From positions 16,761 through 80,760 of the forward strand of contig CAZNZW010000005.1 in assembly GCA_964577615.1 (NCBI GenBank): a stretch of 64,000 nt of DNA. Reading direction: 5' to 3'. Both the position numbers and the translations under genes were made by a program. Below, piece after piece: positions 35,600 to 44,647 of the stretch. The notes beneath the pieces were generated by a model. That model was not told the origin of the DNA and did no database searches. It was given only the letters and a program-made list of their open reading frames with translations. The DNA is from QNYZ01 sp964577615 (GTDB lineage: Bacteria > Desulfobacterota > Desulfobacteria > Desulfobacterales > QNYZ01). Each line of letters starts with the position of its first letter. The first letter of the stretch is position 1.

Positions 35600-38500
35600 T
35601 TATTTAATGCGCCGGAGATACCGTTTTTTCCGGCCCCCGTCCTTCGGCATCACGGCGCGCACCGTGGTTTTGACCGCATCAAACCCCAGCAGGGATCGTA
35701 CGGCCCGGGAAAGGGGCGGCCCGGCCGCCAGCCGAAGATCATCGGGAAGCGCAAGAACTGTTTCCGTTTTTGCCGCCTGGGCCAGATGCAGGTATCCCCT
35801 GCAGGTGCCGGGGTGAGCGGCCAGTGTCTCGCGCAGCTGTTCCAGAAGCGCCCGGTCGGCCCGCGCCACATCCAGAAATACGTGGACCGATGCCGACCAT
35901 ATCTCTTCAGCCTTTTCTATGGGCGTCACGCTGGCTGCCAGGATTTTAACCTCGGTCTCACGCTTTTGCACTTCCCCTTCAACAAACACTACCTGTCCAT
36001 CCTTAATCAACGTCTCAACGCCTCCATACAGCCGTGAAAAAACGATCACCTCGATAATACCGTTGATATCTTCAAGGGAAACAAAAGCCATGCGCCCGTT
36101 TTTGGAAGTTATTTCTTTAACGCCGGAAATAATCCCGCCCACCCGCACCGTCTGACCGTCGCTTTTCTCCGGCAAAGTCAGCATATCGGCATCGGAATAG
36201 TTTTCCAGCGCGGTCCGGTACGTATCCAGCGGATGGCCGCTGATATAAAAGCCGAGGGATTCTTTTTCCAGCTTCAACTTTTCACGCGGTTCCCATTCAT
36301 CTATTTGAGGCACCTTGGGATAGTTGGATACCGGCTGGGCATCATCTATAAAATCAAACAGCCCCATCTGGGGATTATTCTTTTCACGTTGTACCCGCTG
36401 CCCGTATTCGACGGCATCGTCCAGAGACGCCATCAAACGGGAACGAAACTCACCGGTGCTGTCAAAAGCGCCGCTTTTGATCAGGCTTTCGATAACCCGT
36501 TTGTTGCACTTGGTCAGGTCGAGCCGCTCACAAAAATCGAACAAATTGCCAAACGGCCCGCCGGCCGCCCGTTCGGCGATCATTGCCTCGATGGCGCCTT
36601 CACCCACGTTTTTCACGGCCACCAGTCCGAATCGGACCTTTTCGCCTTCCACGGTGAATGTTATCTGGCTTTTGTTGATATCCGGTGGCAGGACTTCAAT
36701 GCCCTGGCGCTGACATTCGGCCGTGAATTTCACGACCCCCTCAGTGGAATGCATGGCGCTGGTCAGCAGTGCCGCCAGCATCTCCACCGGAAAATGGGCC
36801 TTGAGATAGGCCGTCTGATAGGTAATCAGGGCATAGGCGGCACTGTGAGACTTGTTGAATCCATACCCGCCGAATTTTTCAATCAGATCGAAAAGAGTCG
36901 CCGCTTTGTCCCTGGAAATATGATTCTCAACCGCCCCGTCAATGAACCGGGATCGATGCTCTGCCAAAAGAGATGTAATCTTTTTCCCCATTGCCTTGCG
37001 CAGATCATCGGCCTCGGCCATTTCATAGTTGGCCAGCGCGCCGGCAATCTGCATCACCTGTTCCTGGTAGACAATAACCCCGTAGGTTGATTTAAGCACC
37101 GGCTCCAGCTCCGGCACCAGGTATTCCACGGTTTTGCGGCCGTGCTTGCGCTCAACGAAATCATCCACCATACCGCTTTCCAGCGGCCCGGGACGGTAGA
37201 GGGCCACCAGGGCAATGATGTCATCAAAACATTCGGGTCGCAGCTGGGCCAGCAGCCCTTTCATCCCCGAGCTTTCCAGCTGAAAAACCCCCGTGGTGTC
37301 CGCGGCGCACAGAAGCCGGTACGTATCTGCATCATCGAAATCAAGATTGGCCAGATCAGGGACATCTTTGCCCTGTTCGGCGATCAGGCGAAGGGTTTCC
37401 TGGATCACCGTCAGATTGCGAAGCCCCAGGAAATCAAATTTGACCAGGCCGATTTTTTCGACGTACTTCATGTCGAACTGGGTGGTCACTTCCCCCCGTT
37501 TACCCCGATACAGTGGCATGTAGTTGACCAGGGGCCTGTCGGCAACCACCACTCCGGCGGCATGGGTCGAGGCATGGCGGGGCTGGCCTTCGAGAACCCG
37601 GCAGATCTTGATGAGTTTGCCGATCTCGGGTTTGCTCTTCATCAGTTCCCCGATACGGGGTTCTTTGGCCAGGGCGCTGGCCAGGTCGACCTTGGGGCCT
37701 TCCGGCACCATCTTGGCCAGGGCGTCCACTTCCGGCAGGGGAATGTCAAGTACCCGTCCCACATCCCGAATGACGGCCCGGGCCTTCATCTTTCCATAGG
37801 TAATAATCTGGGCGACAAAATCCTCACCGCCATACTTATCAACGACATATTTGAACACTTTTTCCCGGCCGTTAATGCAGAAATCGACGTCGATATCCGG
37901 CATGCTTTTCCGGGCCGGGTTGAGAAATCGTTCAAAGATCAACTCGTGTTCAATGGGGTCCAGGTCCGTGATGGCCAGGCTGTAGGCCACCAGACTGCCG
38001 GCTGCCGACCCCCGGCCGGGTCCCACGGGAACGCCTTTCTCTTTGGCATAACGGATAAAATCCGCGACAATAAGAAAATAGCCGGGAAATCCCATTTTGA
38101 TAATGGTGGTCATTTCGGTTTCCAGCCGGTCGCGATAGACCTCCGTATCGACGTCGGGATTTTTGGCACAGACTTTTTCCATGACGCGTATAAACCCGGC
38201 CTCAACCTGTTCGCGAAAAACATCTTCCACGCTCTGCCGGGTCCCCGTGTCAAATTTGGGAAAATGAAAACTGCCGAAATCAAAATCAACCTGGCACCGC
38301 CGGGCAATCTCCACCGTATTGCTCACCGCGCCGGGATAATTTGTGAAGGCTGCGGCCATTTCTTCCTGCGATTTGAAATAAAGCTGGTCGGTTTGGTATC
38401 TGAATCGGTTGGTGTCGTTGAGGGTGTGCCCCCGCCCGATACAGAGTAGAACGTCGTGGGCAACAACGTCTTCGGGCGACAGGTAGTGGCAGTCGTTGGT

Positions 38501-39121
38501 GGCCACCAGAGGGATGGAGAGCCGCTGGCTCATGTTGAGAATCGCCTCGTTGACGCGTGTCTGGGCCTTGATCCCGTTATCCTGAACTTCAAGGAAAAAG
38601 TTGCCTTCACCGAAAATCGACTGATATTCCAGCGCGGTGGCGTCCGCCGCGTCCTGCCGGTTCTCCCGGATCCGCTTGGCCACTTCGCCCTGGAGACAGG
38701 CGGACAGCGCAATGATCCCTTCCGAATATTGTCGCAGCAGTTCCTTGTCAACCCGGGGACGGTAGTAAAAACCTTTCAGGGCGGCAATACTGGCCAGGCG
38801 GCATAGATTTCGGTAACCGGTGTTGTTTTCGGCCAGCAGAACAAGATGGTAGCGTTCCTTCTGGTCGGCCGCCGTGCGTTCGTCAAGCCGCCCGCGCGCC
38901 ACATAGCATTCGCACCCGATCAGCGGTTTGATACCGGCGGCTGTGGCCTTTTCGTAAAATTCGATGGCACCGAACATCGTCCCGTGATCGGTGACCGCCA
39001 CCGATGACATGCCGAATTTTTTTACGTGTGCCAGCAGTGCGTCGATTCGAATGGCGCCATCGAGCAGGCTGTACTGGGTATGCAGGTGTAGATGGACAAA
39101 ATCGGGCACAGACTCAGGCAT
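35600..39121 (-). CDS. dnaE: DNA polymerase III, alpha subunit
   Basis: The 1173-residue replicative polymerase is complete. An N-terminal PHP domain (FVHLHLHTQYSLLDGAIR, VTDHGTMFGAIEFY) is followed by the polymerase core with GPGRGSAAGSLVAYSLAITDLDP and the catalytic Asp pair in MPDIDVDFC. Then come the fingers/beta-binding regions (FGGYGFNKSHSAAYA) and a C-terminal OB-fold (VRVGGIISGVKEITSKNGRMAFVSLED). It synthesises DNA in the replisome. It lies 23 bases after guaB on the same strand and converges with leuA. The OB and tail are of normal type; nothing is missing. Confidence 0.97.
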   Translation of the reverse strand: MPESVPDFVHLHLHTQYSLLDGAIRIDALLAHVKKFGMSSVAVTDHGTMFGAIEFYEKATAAGIKPLIGCECYVARGRLDERTAADQKERYHLVLLAENNTGYRNLCRLASIAALKGFYYRPRVDKELLRQYSEGIIALSACLQGEVAKRIRENRQDAADATALEYQSIFGEGNFFLEVQDNGIKAQTRVNEAILNMSQRLSIPLVATNDCHYLSPEDVVAHDVLLCIGRGHTLNDTNRFRYQTDQLYFKSQEEMAAAFTNYPGAVSNTVEIARRCQVDFDFGSFHFPKFDTGTRQSVEDVFREQVEAGFIRVMEKVCAKNPDVDTEVYRDRLETEMTTIIKMGFPGYFLIVADFIRYAKEKGVPVGPGRGSAAGSLVAYSLAITDLDPIEHELIFERFLNPARKSMPDIDVDFCINGREKVFKYVVDKYGGEDFVAQIITYGKMKARAVIRDVGRVLDIPLPEVDALAKMVPEGPKVDLASALAKEPRIGELMKSKPEIGKLIKICRVLEGQPRHASTHAAGVVVADRPLVNYMPLYRGKRGEVTTQFDMKYVEKIGLVKFDFLGLRNLTVIQETLRLIAEQGKDVPDLANLDFDDADTYRLLCAADTTGVFQLESSGMKGLLAQLRPECFDDIIALVALYRPGPLESGMVDDFVERKHGRKTVEYLVPELEPVLKSTYGVIVYQEQVMQIAGALANYEMAEADDLRKAMGKKITSLLAEHRSRFIDGAVENHISRDKAATLFDLIEKFGGYGFNKSHSAAYALITYQTAYLKAHFPVEMLAALLTSAMHSTEGVVKFTAECQRQGIEVLPPDINKSQITFTVEGEKVRFGLVAVKNVGEGAIEAMIAERAAGGPFGNLFDFCERLDLTKCNKRVIESLIKSGAFDSTGEFRSRLMASLDDAVEYGQRVQREKNNPQMGLFDFIDDAQPVSNYPKVPQIDEWEPREKLKLEKESLGFYISGHPLDTYRTALENYSDADMLTLPEKSDGQTVRVGGIISGVKEITSKNGRMAFVSLEDINGIIEVIVFSRLYGGVETLIKDGQVVFVEGEVQKRETEVKILAASVTPIEKAEEIWSASVHVFLDVARADRALLEQLRETLAAHPGTCRGYLHLAQAAKTETVLALPDDLRLAAGPPLSRAVRSLLGFDAVKTTVRAVMPKDGGRKKRYLRRIK

Positions 39122-39144
39122 TTCCTAATTTCCTTCCGGAAGGT

Positions 39145-40608
39145 TCAATCAATCCGGTAGTTCGGGGCTTCCTTGGTGATGATGACATCGTGGACATGGC
39201 TTTCCCGCATGCCGGCGGCGGAGATCCGCTGAAACCGCGCCTTGTCCCTGAGTTCGGCCAGGCTATGGCTGCCAACATATCCCATGCCGGCTTTCAAGCC
39301 CCCAATGAGCTGATGTATATTGTCGGCCAGCGCCCCCCGATACGGAACCCGGCCCACGATCCCTTCCGGGACCAGTTTGTTGTCTTCTTCCTGTTCGGTC
39401 TGGTAATATCGGTCCTTACTGCCTTTTTTCATGGCTTCAAGGGATCCCATCCCTCGGTAGACTTTATAGCTTCGCCCCTGAAAAAGCACCTGTTCGCCAG
39501 GGCTTTCATCGGTGCCGGCAAACAGCCCGCCGATCATCACCACGTGGGCACCGGCGGCCAGCGATTTGGTGACGTCGCCCGAAAACTTGATACCGCCGTC
39601 GGCAATCAGGGGGATGCCGGATTTTTCGGCCACGGACCGGCAGTTCATGATTGCCGTCACCTGAGGAACGCCGATGCCGGCAACGATGCGGGTCGTACAG
39701 ATAGAGCCGGGGCCAATACCGATCTTGACTCCGTCAACGCCGGCGGCGATGAGTGCTTCCGCCCCTTCGGCGGTGCCGACATTTCCGGCAATCAGTTGAA
39801 TGTCAGGGAAGCTGTGTTTCAGTTTTTCCACGGCACGGATCACGTTTTTAGAATGCCCGTGCGACGTATCGATGCAGATCACATCAACCCCGGCATCGAG
39901 CAGCGCCTCGGCCCGGGCCTCCATATCAATGCCCACGCCGACGGCCGCGCCAGCCCGCAACCGGCCAAGCTCATCCTTACAGGCCTGGGGGAATTTTTTT
40001 ATTTTTTCAATATCCTTGATCGTGATCAGCCCGACCAGTTTCCCGGCGTCATCAACAACAAGCAGTTTTTCGATCCGGTGGATGTGAAGCAGCTTTTTGG
40101 AGTCTTCCAGCGTGATGCCTTCTTTGACCGTCACCAGATTCTCCGCGGTCATCACATCGGAAACCGGCTTTAACATATCGGTCTCAAATCGCAGATCCCG
40201 GTTGGTGACAATCCCCAGCAAGGCGTCCTCTTTCACCACGGGCAATCCGGATATCCGGTAGCGTTTCATGATATCCAGGACCTCACCCACATTCTGGCCC
40301 GGATGAACGGTCAATGGATCCACGATCATCCCGCTTTCCGATTTTTTGACCCGATCAATTTCCCTGGCCTGGGATTTAATGCTCAGGTTTCGGTGGATAA
40401 ATCCAATGCCCCCCTCCCGGGCCAGGCTGATGGAAGTATCTGACTCTGTCACCGTATCCATGGCCGCACTGACAATGGGGATATTTAATTTGATGCGACG
40501 GGTCAGCTGGGTTTCGACATTGGCATTGCTGGGCAGCACATCGGAATAACCGGGCATCAATAAAACATCATCAAAAGAAAGGCTCTCTTTCGGGAGAATC
40601 GGGGTCAT
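39145..40608 (-). CDS. guaB: inosine-5'-monophosphate dehydrogenase
   Basis: The 487-residue enzyme has the catalytic barrel (SFDDVLLMPGYSDVLPSNANV), two CBS domains inserted near residues 95-210 (GLPVVKEDALLGIVTNRDLRF; KLLVVDDAGKLVGLITIKD), VCIDTSHGHS-like DVICIDTSHGHSKN, and the catalytic Cys loop GPGSICTTRIVAGIGVPQ. It converts IMP to XMP with NAD+, the first committed step to GMP. CBS domains bind adenine nucleotides. It is transcribed divergently from the YrdC-like gene and is followed by dnaE after 23 bases. Confidence 0.97.
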   Translation of the reverse strand: MTPILPKESLSFDDVLLMPGYSDVLPSNANVETQLTRRIKLNIPIVSAAMDTVTESDTSISLAREGGIGFIHRNLSIKSQAREIDRVKKSESGMIVDPLTVHPGQNVGEVLDIMKRYRISGLPVVKEDALLGIVTNRDLRFETDMLKPVSDVMTAENLVTVKEGITLEDSKKLLHIHRIEKLLVVDDAGKLVGLITIKDIEKIKKFPQACKDELGRLRAGAAVGVGIDMEARAEALLDAGVDVICIDTSHGHSKNVIRAVEKLKHSFPDIQLIAGNVGTAEGAEALIAAGVDGVKIGIGPGSICTTRIVAGIGVPQVTAIMNCRSVAEKSGIPLIADGGIKFSGDVTKSLAAGAHVVMIGGLFAGTDESPGEQVLFQGRSYKVYRGMGSLEAMKKGSKDRYYQTEQEEDNKLVPEGIVGRVPYRGALADNIHQLIGGLKAGMGYVGSHSLAELRDKARFQRISAAGMRESHVHDVIITKEAPNYRID

Positions 40609-40721
40609 TGTGTACCTCCACTGTTTCCTGCAAACGTGGTTATTTTATCGGGTATTGGTTGAATTGATTGCAGAAAGATGTAACAAATGGGTCCGTCATA
40701 CGCAATCTAATTCTTTCCGGC

Positions 40722-40750
40722 TTGACAAGAAGAGTGCTGGTGAATAAATT
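40722..40750 (+). promoter_or_regulatory. sigma70-type promoter for the YrdC-like gene
   Basis: TTGACA (40722-40727) and TAAATT (40745-40750) have 17-base spacing, in the AT-rich divergent spacer between guaB and the gene at 40802. Confidence 0.55.
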
Positions 40751-40801
40751 TAACGCACTGTGATTATTTGGTATTTATATATACAGCAGTTGTGAGGAAA
40801 T

Positions 40802-41410
40802 ATGCTGTTAAAAATTAATTCCCAGAATCCCCCCCAGCGACTGATTGACCGGGTGGTTTCAATTCTGAATCGAGGCGGCATCATTGCCTATCCCACCGAC
40901 ACCTGTTACGGCATCGGCTGCGATATCACCAACAGAAAGGCGATCTCCCGTATCTACCAGCTCCGGCAACGGAAAAAGGAAAAGCCGTTCAGTTTCGTCT
41001 GTTCCGATCTGAAGAATATCAGCCACTACGCCAAGGTTTCCAATTACGCGTATAAAACCATGCGGCGTCTGCTGCCCGGCCCCTACACATTTATTCTGGC
41101 CGGTTCCCGGCAGGTCCCCAAAATGATGCTGACCAGACGAAAAACCGCCGGCATCCGGGTCCCCGATCACCAGACCTGTATCCGGCTGGTTGAAGGGCTG
41201 GGCCGCCCCATTCTGTCCGCCAGCGCCAAGCTGCCGGACAATACCGAGATCAACGATCCCTCGCTGATTCATGATCACTTCGGCAAACGGCTCGATGTCG
41301 TCATCGATGGCGGCCCCGTACCGGGCCGGCCATCCAGCGTGATCTCGCTTTTCGACGATACGCCGGTTATCATCCGGGAAGGATTGGGGGACGTCAGCAG
41401 TTTTGAATAA
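40802..41410 (+). CDS. YciO/YrdC/Sua5-family protein (L-threonylcarbamoyladenylate synthase-like)
   Basis: The 202-residue protein consists of one Sua5/YciO/YrdC domain with GGIIAYPTDTCYGIGCDI, KEKPFSFVCSDLKNIS, LLPGPYTFIL and AGIRVPDH. YrdC/TsaC members make threonylcarbamoyl-AMP for t6A tRNA modification. The sequence resembles the YciO subgroup (for example RQRKKEKPFSFVC), whose activity is less certain. It has its own promoter and stands between guaB and rpsA on the opposite strand, with no partner tsa genes nearby. Confidence 0.85.
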   Translation: MLLKINSQNPPQRLIDRVVSILNRGGIIAYPTDTCYGIGCDITNRKAISRIYQLRQRKKEKPFSFVCSDLKNISHYAKVSNYAYKTMRRLLPGPYTFILAGSRQVPKMMLTRRKTAGIRVPDHQTCIRLVEGLGRPILSASAKLPDNTEINDPSLIHDHFGKRLDVVIDGGPVPGRPSSVISLFDDTPVIIREGLGDVSSFE

Positions 41411-41490
41411 ACTCAAAACATAACCGCAATGCGCGGAATCGATCATATAACCGGAGCAAGCTGCCCAGGCACTGCTCGCCCCAAACAGGT

Positions 41491-41514
41491 AGAGCGGATC
41501 AAAAGATCCGCTCT
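41491..41514. terminator. hairpin between convergent YrdC-like gene and rpsA
   Basis: A perfect 10-bp inverted repeat, AGAGCGGATC-AAAA-GATCCGCTCT, lies in the 217-base spacer between the convergent genes. T-runs are poor on both strands, so it may act weakly in both directions. Confidence 0.5.
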
Positions 41515-41627
41515 AATTTGCCAGGCTGAAAGGCGCTCTCGCATATACACGCCGTGGTAGAGCATCTGCGTACTGCCCCTCTTTACTCCTATTTTCTGAA
41601 TTAACTTAACTGACGCACAGCAGCGCT

Positions 41628-43643
41628 TTACTCCGGCTGATCCGCCTTGTCCTCAGATACCGGCGCATCCACATCGGCCGGTGCCTGTTCCGGTTTTTCC
41701 GATTCAGTAGTTGCTTCGGCACTGGCTTCGGCGTCCGCTTCGGCACTGGCTTCGACGTCGCTGCTTTTCCCCAATTTTTCCTGAAGATTCTCACGCAGAA
41801 TTTCGCCGAAGGTAGAGGTCGGCGTGGCCGCCATTTTGGCATAATCACTTAAGATAGCTTCGTCGTCTTCCATATCCATCCGCTTGATGGAAAGACCGAT
41901 CCGGCGTTCCTCACCGTTGATATTCATGACCCGGGCGGTAATCATTTCACCGGGCTTGAACATATCCACCGGTGTCTTGATTTTCTCTTTGCTGATTTCC
42001 GACACGTGTACCAGCCCCTCGACGCCCTCTTCCAGTTCTACAAAAATACCGAAATCGGTCACATTCGTGATGGTACCGGTAATTTCTTTTCCCACATCGT
42101 AACGGTCGCTGGCCGTGGTCCAGGGGTCAGGTTCCAGCTGTTTAATTCCCAGGGAAAATCGTTCCTCGGCCTTATCGATATCCAGAACCTTGGCCTGAAC
42201 CATGTCACCCTTCTTATAAAGCTCTGACGGATGCTTGATCCGTTTAACCCAGGAAATATCCGAAATATGAACCAGCCCGTCAATCCCCTCGTCGATCCCG
42301 ACAAACATGCCAAAATCGGTGATATTTTTTATCTTTCCCTCGATAATGGTACTGACGGGGTATTTCTCCGCAATCACATCCCACGGATTGGGCACCACCT
42401 GTTTCATACCCAGGGAGATCCGCCGGTTATTGGGTTTGATATCCAGGACCACTGCCTCGACTTCTTCGCCGACGGAAACCACCTTGGACGGATGCCTGAT
42501 TTTACGCGTCCAGGACATCTCCGAAATATGAATCAAACCTTCGATTCCCTCTTCCAGCTCGACAAAGGCACCATAATCGGTCAGGCTGACCACTCGCCCG
42601 GTCAGACGGGAAGTTACCGGGTACTTTTCGGCAGCAGACAGCCACGGATCCGGCGTCAGTTGCTTGATACCCAGAGAGACACGCTCTTTTTCAAGGTCGA
42701 TCTTCAGAATTTTGACCGTAATCCGGTCGCCCACGGAAAAAAGATCGGACGGATGCTTGACCCGGCCCCAGGACATATCGGTAATATGAAGCAGGCCGTC
42801 CACGCCGCCCAGATCCACAAACACGCCGTATTCGGTAATATTCTTGACCTCGCCTTCCACTTCCTTGCCTTCGGAAATAGACGCCAGCGTTTCCGCCCGC
42901 TGGGTTTCCCTCTGGGCTTCGAGGAGCACCCGCCGGGACAGGACAATATTGCTTCTTTTCCGGTTAAACTTTAATATCTTGAATTTATAAGTACCCCCGA
43001 CGATATCGTCCAGATGGTGGACCGGCCGCAGATCGGCCTGGGATCCAGGTAAAAAGGCCTGTACTCCCACATCAACCGTAAAACCACCCTTCACCCGGCT
43101 GGAGATAACCCCTTCAATGGGTTCTTCATCCATATATGCCTGCTTGATGGCGTCCCAGACCTTGACCTTCTCGGCTTTTTCCTTGGAGAGATTGACGACT
43201 TCATTTTCATCATCCCAGAATTCAACCATCACCTCCACCGTATCGCCGACCTCCGCATTAATTTTGCCGCTGCTGTCAGCAAACTCATCAATACGAACCT
43301 GCCCCTCGGATTTATATCCGATATCAACAAGTACATGGTCACGATCAACGGAGATAATCCGGCCGTTAACCACCTGGCCTTCTTCGAACTGTTTGAAGCT
43401 CTTCTCGTACATTTCCATCAGAGCTTCCATGGTTTCCTCCGGCTCCTCTTCCGCCGCGGCGGTTGATCCTGTTTCCGGCGTTTCATTACTTTCCGGTACT
43501 TCAGCATCCGTTGAGGGGCTGTCCGGTTGGGTCGCGCCCTCTTCCATCACCGTGTTTTCAAGGTCACTTGCGCTTGTTGTTTCGGCATCCTGCGGTTGGT
43601 TTTCTGTTTGGTCGGTTGACATGGTTTCCTCTACATCGTTCAT
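41628..43643 (-). CDS. rpsA: 30S ribosomal protein S1 with acidic N- and C-terminal extensions
   Basis: The 671-residue protein contains six S1 RNA-binding repeats, the last four highly regular (for example GVFVDLGGVDGLLHITDMSW, GAFVELEEGIEGLIHISEMSW, GMFVGIDEGIDGLVHISDISW). E. coli S1 has 557 residues. The extra length comes from an acidic Ser/Thr/Glu-rich N-terminus of about 85 residues and a C-terminal Ala/Glu-rich repeat tail (EASAEADAEASAEATTE). S1 helps bind mRNA to the ribosome. ATG at 43622, preceded by AGAGGAAACC, is an equally good start and would shorten the protein by seven residues. It is the last gene downstream of cmk, the classic cmk-rpsA order. Confidence 0.93.
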   Translation of the reverse strand: MNDVEETMSTDQTENQPQDAETTSASDLENTVMEEGATQPDSPSTDAEVPESNETPETGSTAAAEEEPEETMEALMEMYEKSFKQFEEGQVVNGRIISVDRDHVLVDIGYKSEGQVRIDEFADSSGKINAEVGDTVEVMVEFWDDENEVVNLSKEKAEKVKVWDAIKQAYMDEEPIEGVISSRVKGGFTVDVGVQAFLPGSQADLRPVHHLDDIVGGTYKFKILKFNRKRSNIVLSRRVLLEAQRETQRAETLASISEGKEVEGEVKNITEYGVFVDLGGVDGLLHITDMSWGRVKHPSDLFSVGDRITVKILKIDLEKERVSLGIKQLTPDPWLSAAEKYPVTSRLTGRVVSLTDYGAFVELEEGIEGLIHISEMSWTRKIRHPSKVVSVGEEVEAVVLDIKPNNRRISLGMKQVVPNPWDVIAEKYPVSTIIEGKIKNITDFGMFVGIDEGIDGLVHISDISWVKRIKHPSELYKKGDMVQAKVLDIDKAEERFSLGIKQLEPDPWTTASDRYDVGKEITGTITNVTDFGIFVELEEGVEGLVHVSEISKEKIKTPVDMFKPGEMITARVMNINGEERRIGLSIKRMDMEDDEAILSDYAKMAATPTSTFGEILRENLQEKLGKSSDVEASAEADAEASAEATTESEKPEQAPADVDAPVSEDKADQPE

Positions 43644-43718
43644 TAGCTAAAATCCTCTGAAACCTTTGAAAAACGCCCCTTTTGAGGACTGGATTTCAAT
43701 CCAATGGGTTAAATTGAC

Positions 43719-43765
43719 ATTTTTCCAAAGCCTCGCCCCCTTGACAATACCGTTACCCGTAACGG
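43719..43765 (-). promoter_or_regulatory. putative rpsA promoter with an adjacent palindrome
   Basis: On the minus strand, TTGTCA (43747-43742) and AAAAAT (43724-43719) are spaced by 17 bases. Just upstream is a perfect palindrome, CCGTTAC-CC-GTAACGG (43750-43765), in an operator-like position. The 270-base cmk-rpsA spacer contains no gene. Confidence 0.4.
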
Positions 43766-43913
43766 CGGCACACATGTGCATAAACTTACTTAATAACAAA
43801 GTAAAAACCAATATACAACTAAAAAATGACGAATTATTAAGAAATTTTGTTGTTTACAGGGTGATCGCGTCCATCCGCCAGGCAATGCGGTATTTTTCTG
43901 CCGGACTATTGCC

Positions 43914-44642
43914 TTATTTTTTCCGATAAGCATCCGTCGCGATCTCTACTATCCGCTCAACGACTTCGTCAATTGTCATTCCGGCCGTGTCCAGACAGAT
44001 CGCATCTTTCGCGGCTTTCAATGGCGCCACCGCCCGCGTGGCATCGTTTTTATCCCGAAGCTGCATGTCCCGCCGCACTTCCGCCAGGCTCACCTTGTGT
44101 TTGCCGGCCAGTTCACGATACCGTCTTTCGGCCCGGACCGATATGTCGGCGTCAAGATATAATTTAACGGCCGCGCCAGGGAAAACCACAGTGCCCATAT
44201 CACGGCCCTCGAATACCGATTTCCGGTGGCTGCCGAGACGGCGCTGCAGTTTTAAAAGAAACTGGCGCACCACCGGGCGGGCGGAAACCGCCGACGCCGC
44301 CATGGCCATCTCGGGTGTCCGGATTTTATCACTCACATCCTCGCCGTTGACCATCAGCCGCAAACCATCATCCCGGCGGATCAGGCGGATATCGATGGTA
44401 TTGCACAGGCGCTTGAGCGCGGCATCATCATCCAGCGCGATTTTTGCCTCAACAGCCGCACAGGCCACACCGCGATACAAGGCCCCTGTATCCACATAAT
44501 CAAATCCAAGCCGGGTGGCCACCTGGCGGCTGACCGTGGTTTTCCCCGACCCGGCCGGGCCGTCAATGGTAACAATGAACGTGTCATCAGCCGGTGTACC
44601 CATGGCCGAAGCCACCGGTTCGGTGTATGTCAATCTGCTCAC
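43914..44642 (-). CDS. cmk: cytidylate kinase
   Basis: The 242-residue P-loop kinase has TIDGPAGSGKTTVSRQVATRLGF, DTGALYRGVA, the NMP-binding region, and FEGRDMGTVVFPGA with RRYREL and DKNDATRAVAPLK of the lid. It phosphorylates CMP and dCMP with ATP. It begins 6 bases after hisC and precedes rpsA. The N-terminus before TIDGPAG is about 20 residues longer than in many Cmk proteins, so an internal start, ATG in GTPADD, is possible. Confidence 0.94.
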   Translation of the reverse strand: MSRLTYTEPVASAMGTPADDTFIVTIDGPAGSGKTTVSRQVATRLGFDYVDTGALYRGVACAAVEAKIALDDDAALKRLCNTIDIRLIRRDDGLRLMVNGEDVSDKIRTPEMAMAASAVSARPVVRQFLLKLQRRLGSHRKSVFEGRDMGTVVFPGAAVKLYLDADISVRAERRYRELAGKHKVSLAEVRRDMQLRDKNDATRAVAPLKAAKDAICLDTAGMTIDEVVERIVEIATDAYRKK

Positions 44643-44647
44643 AGAAA

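Noticed and set aside
37142..38449. 435-codon frame antisense to dnaE
   Set aside because: dnaE is complete with all motifs in the other strand; this frame has none.
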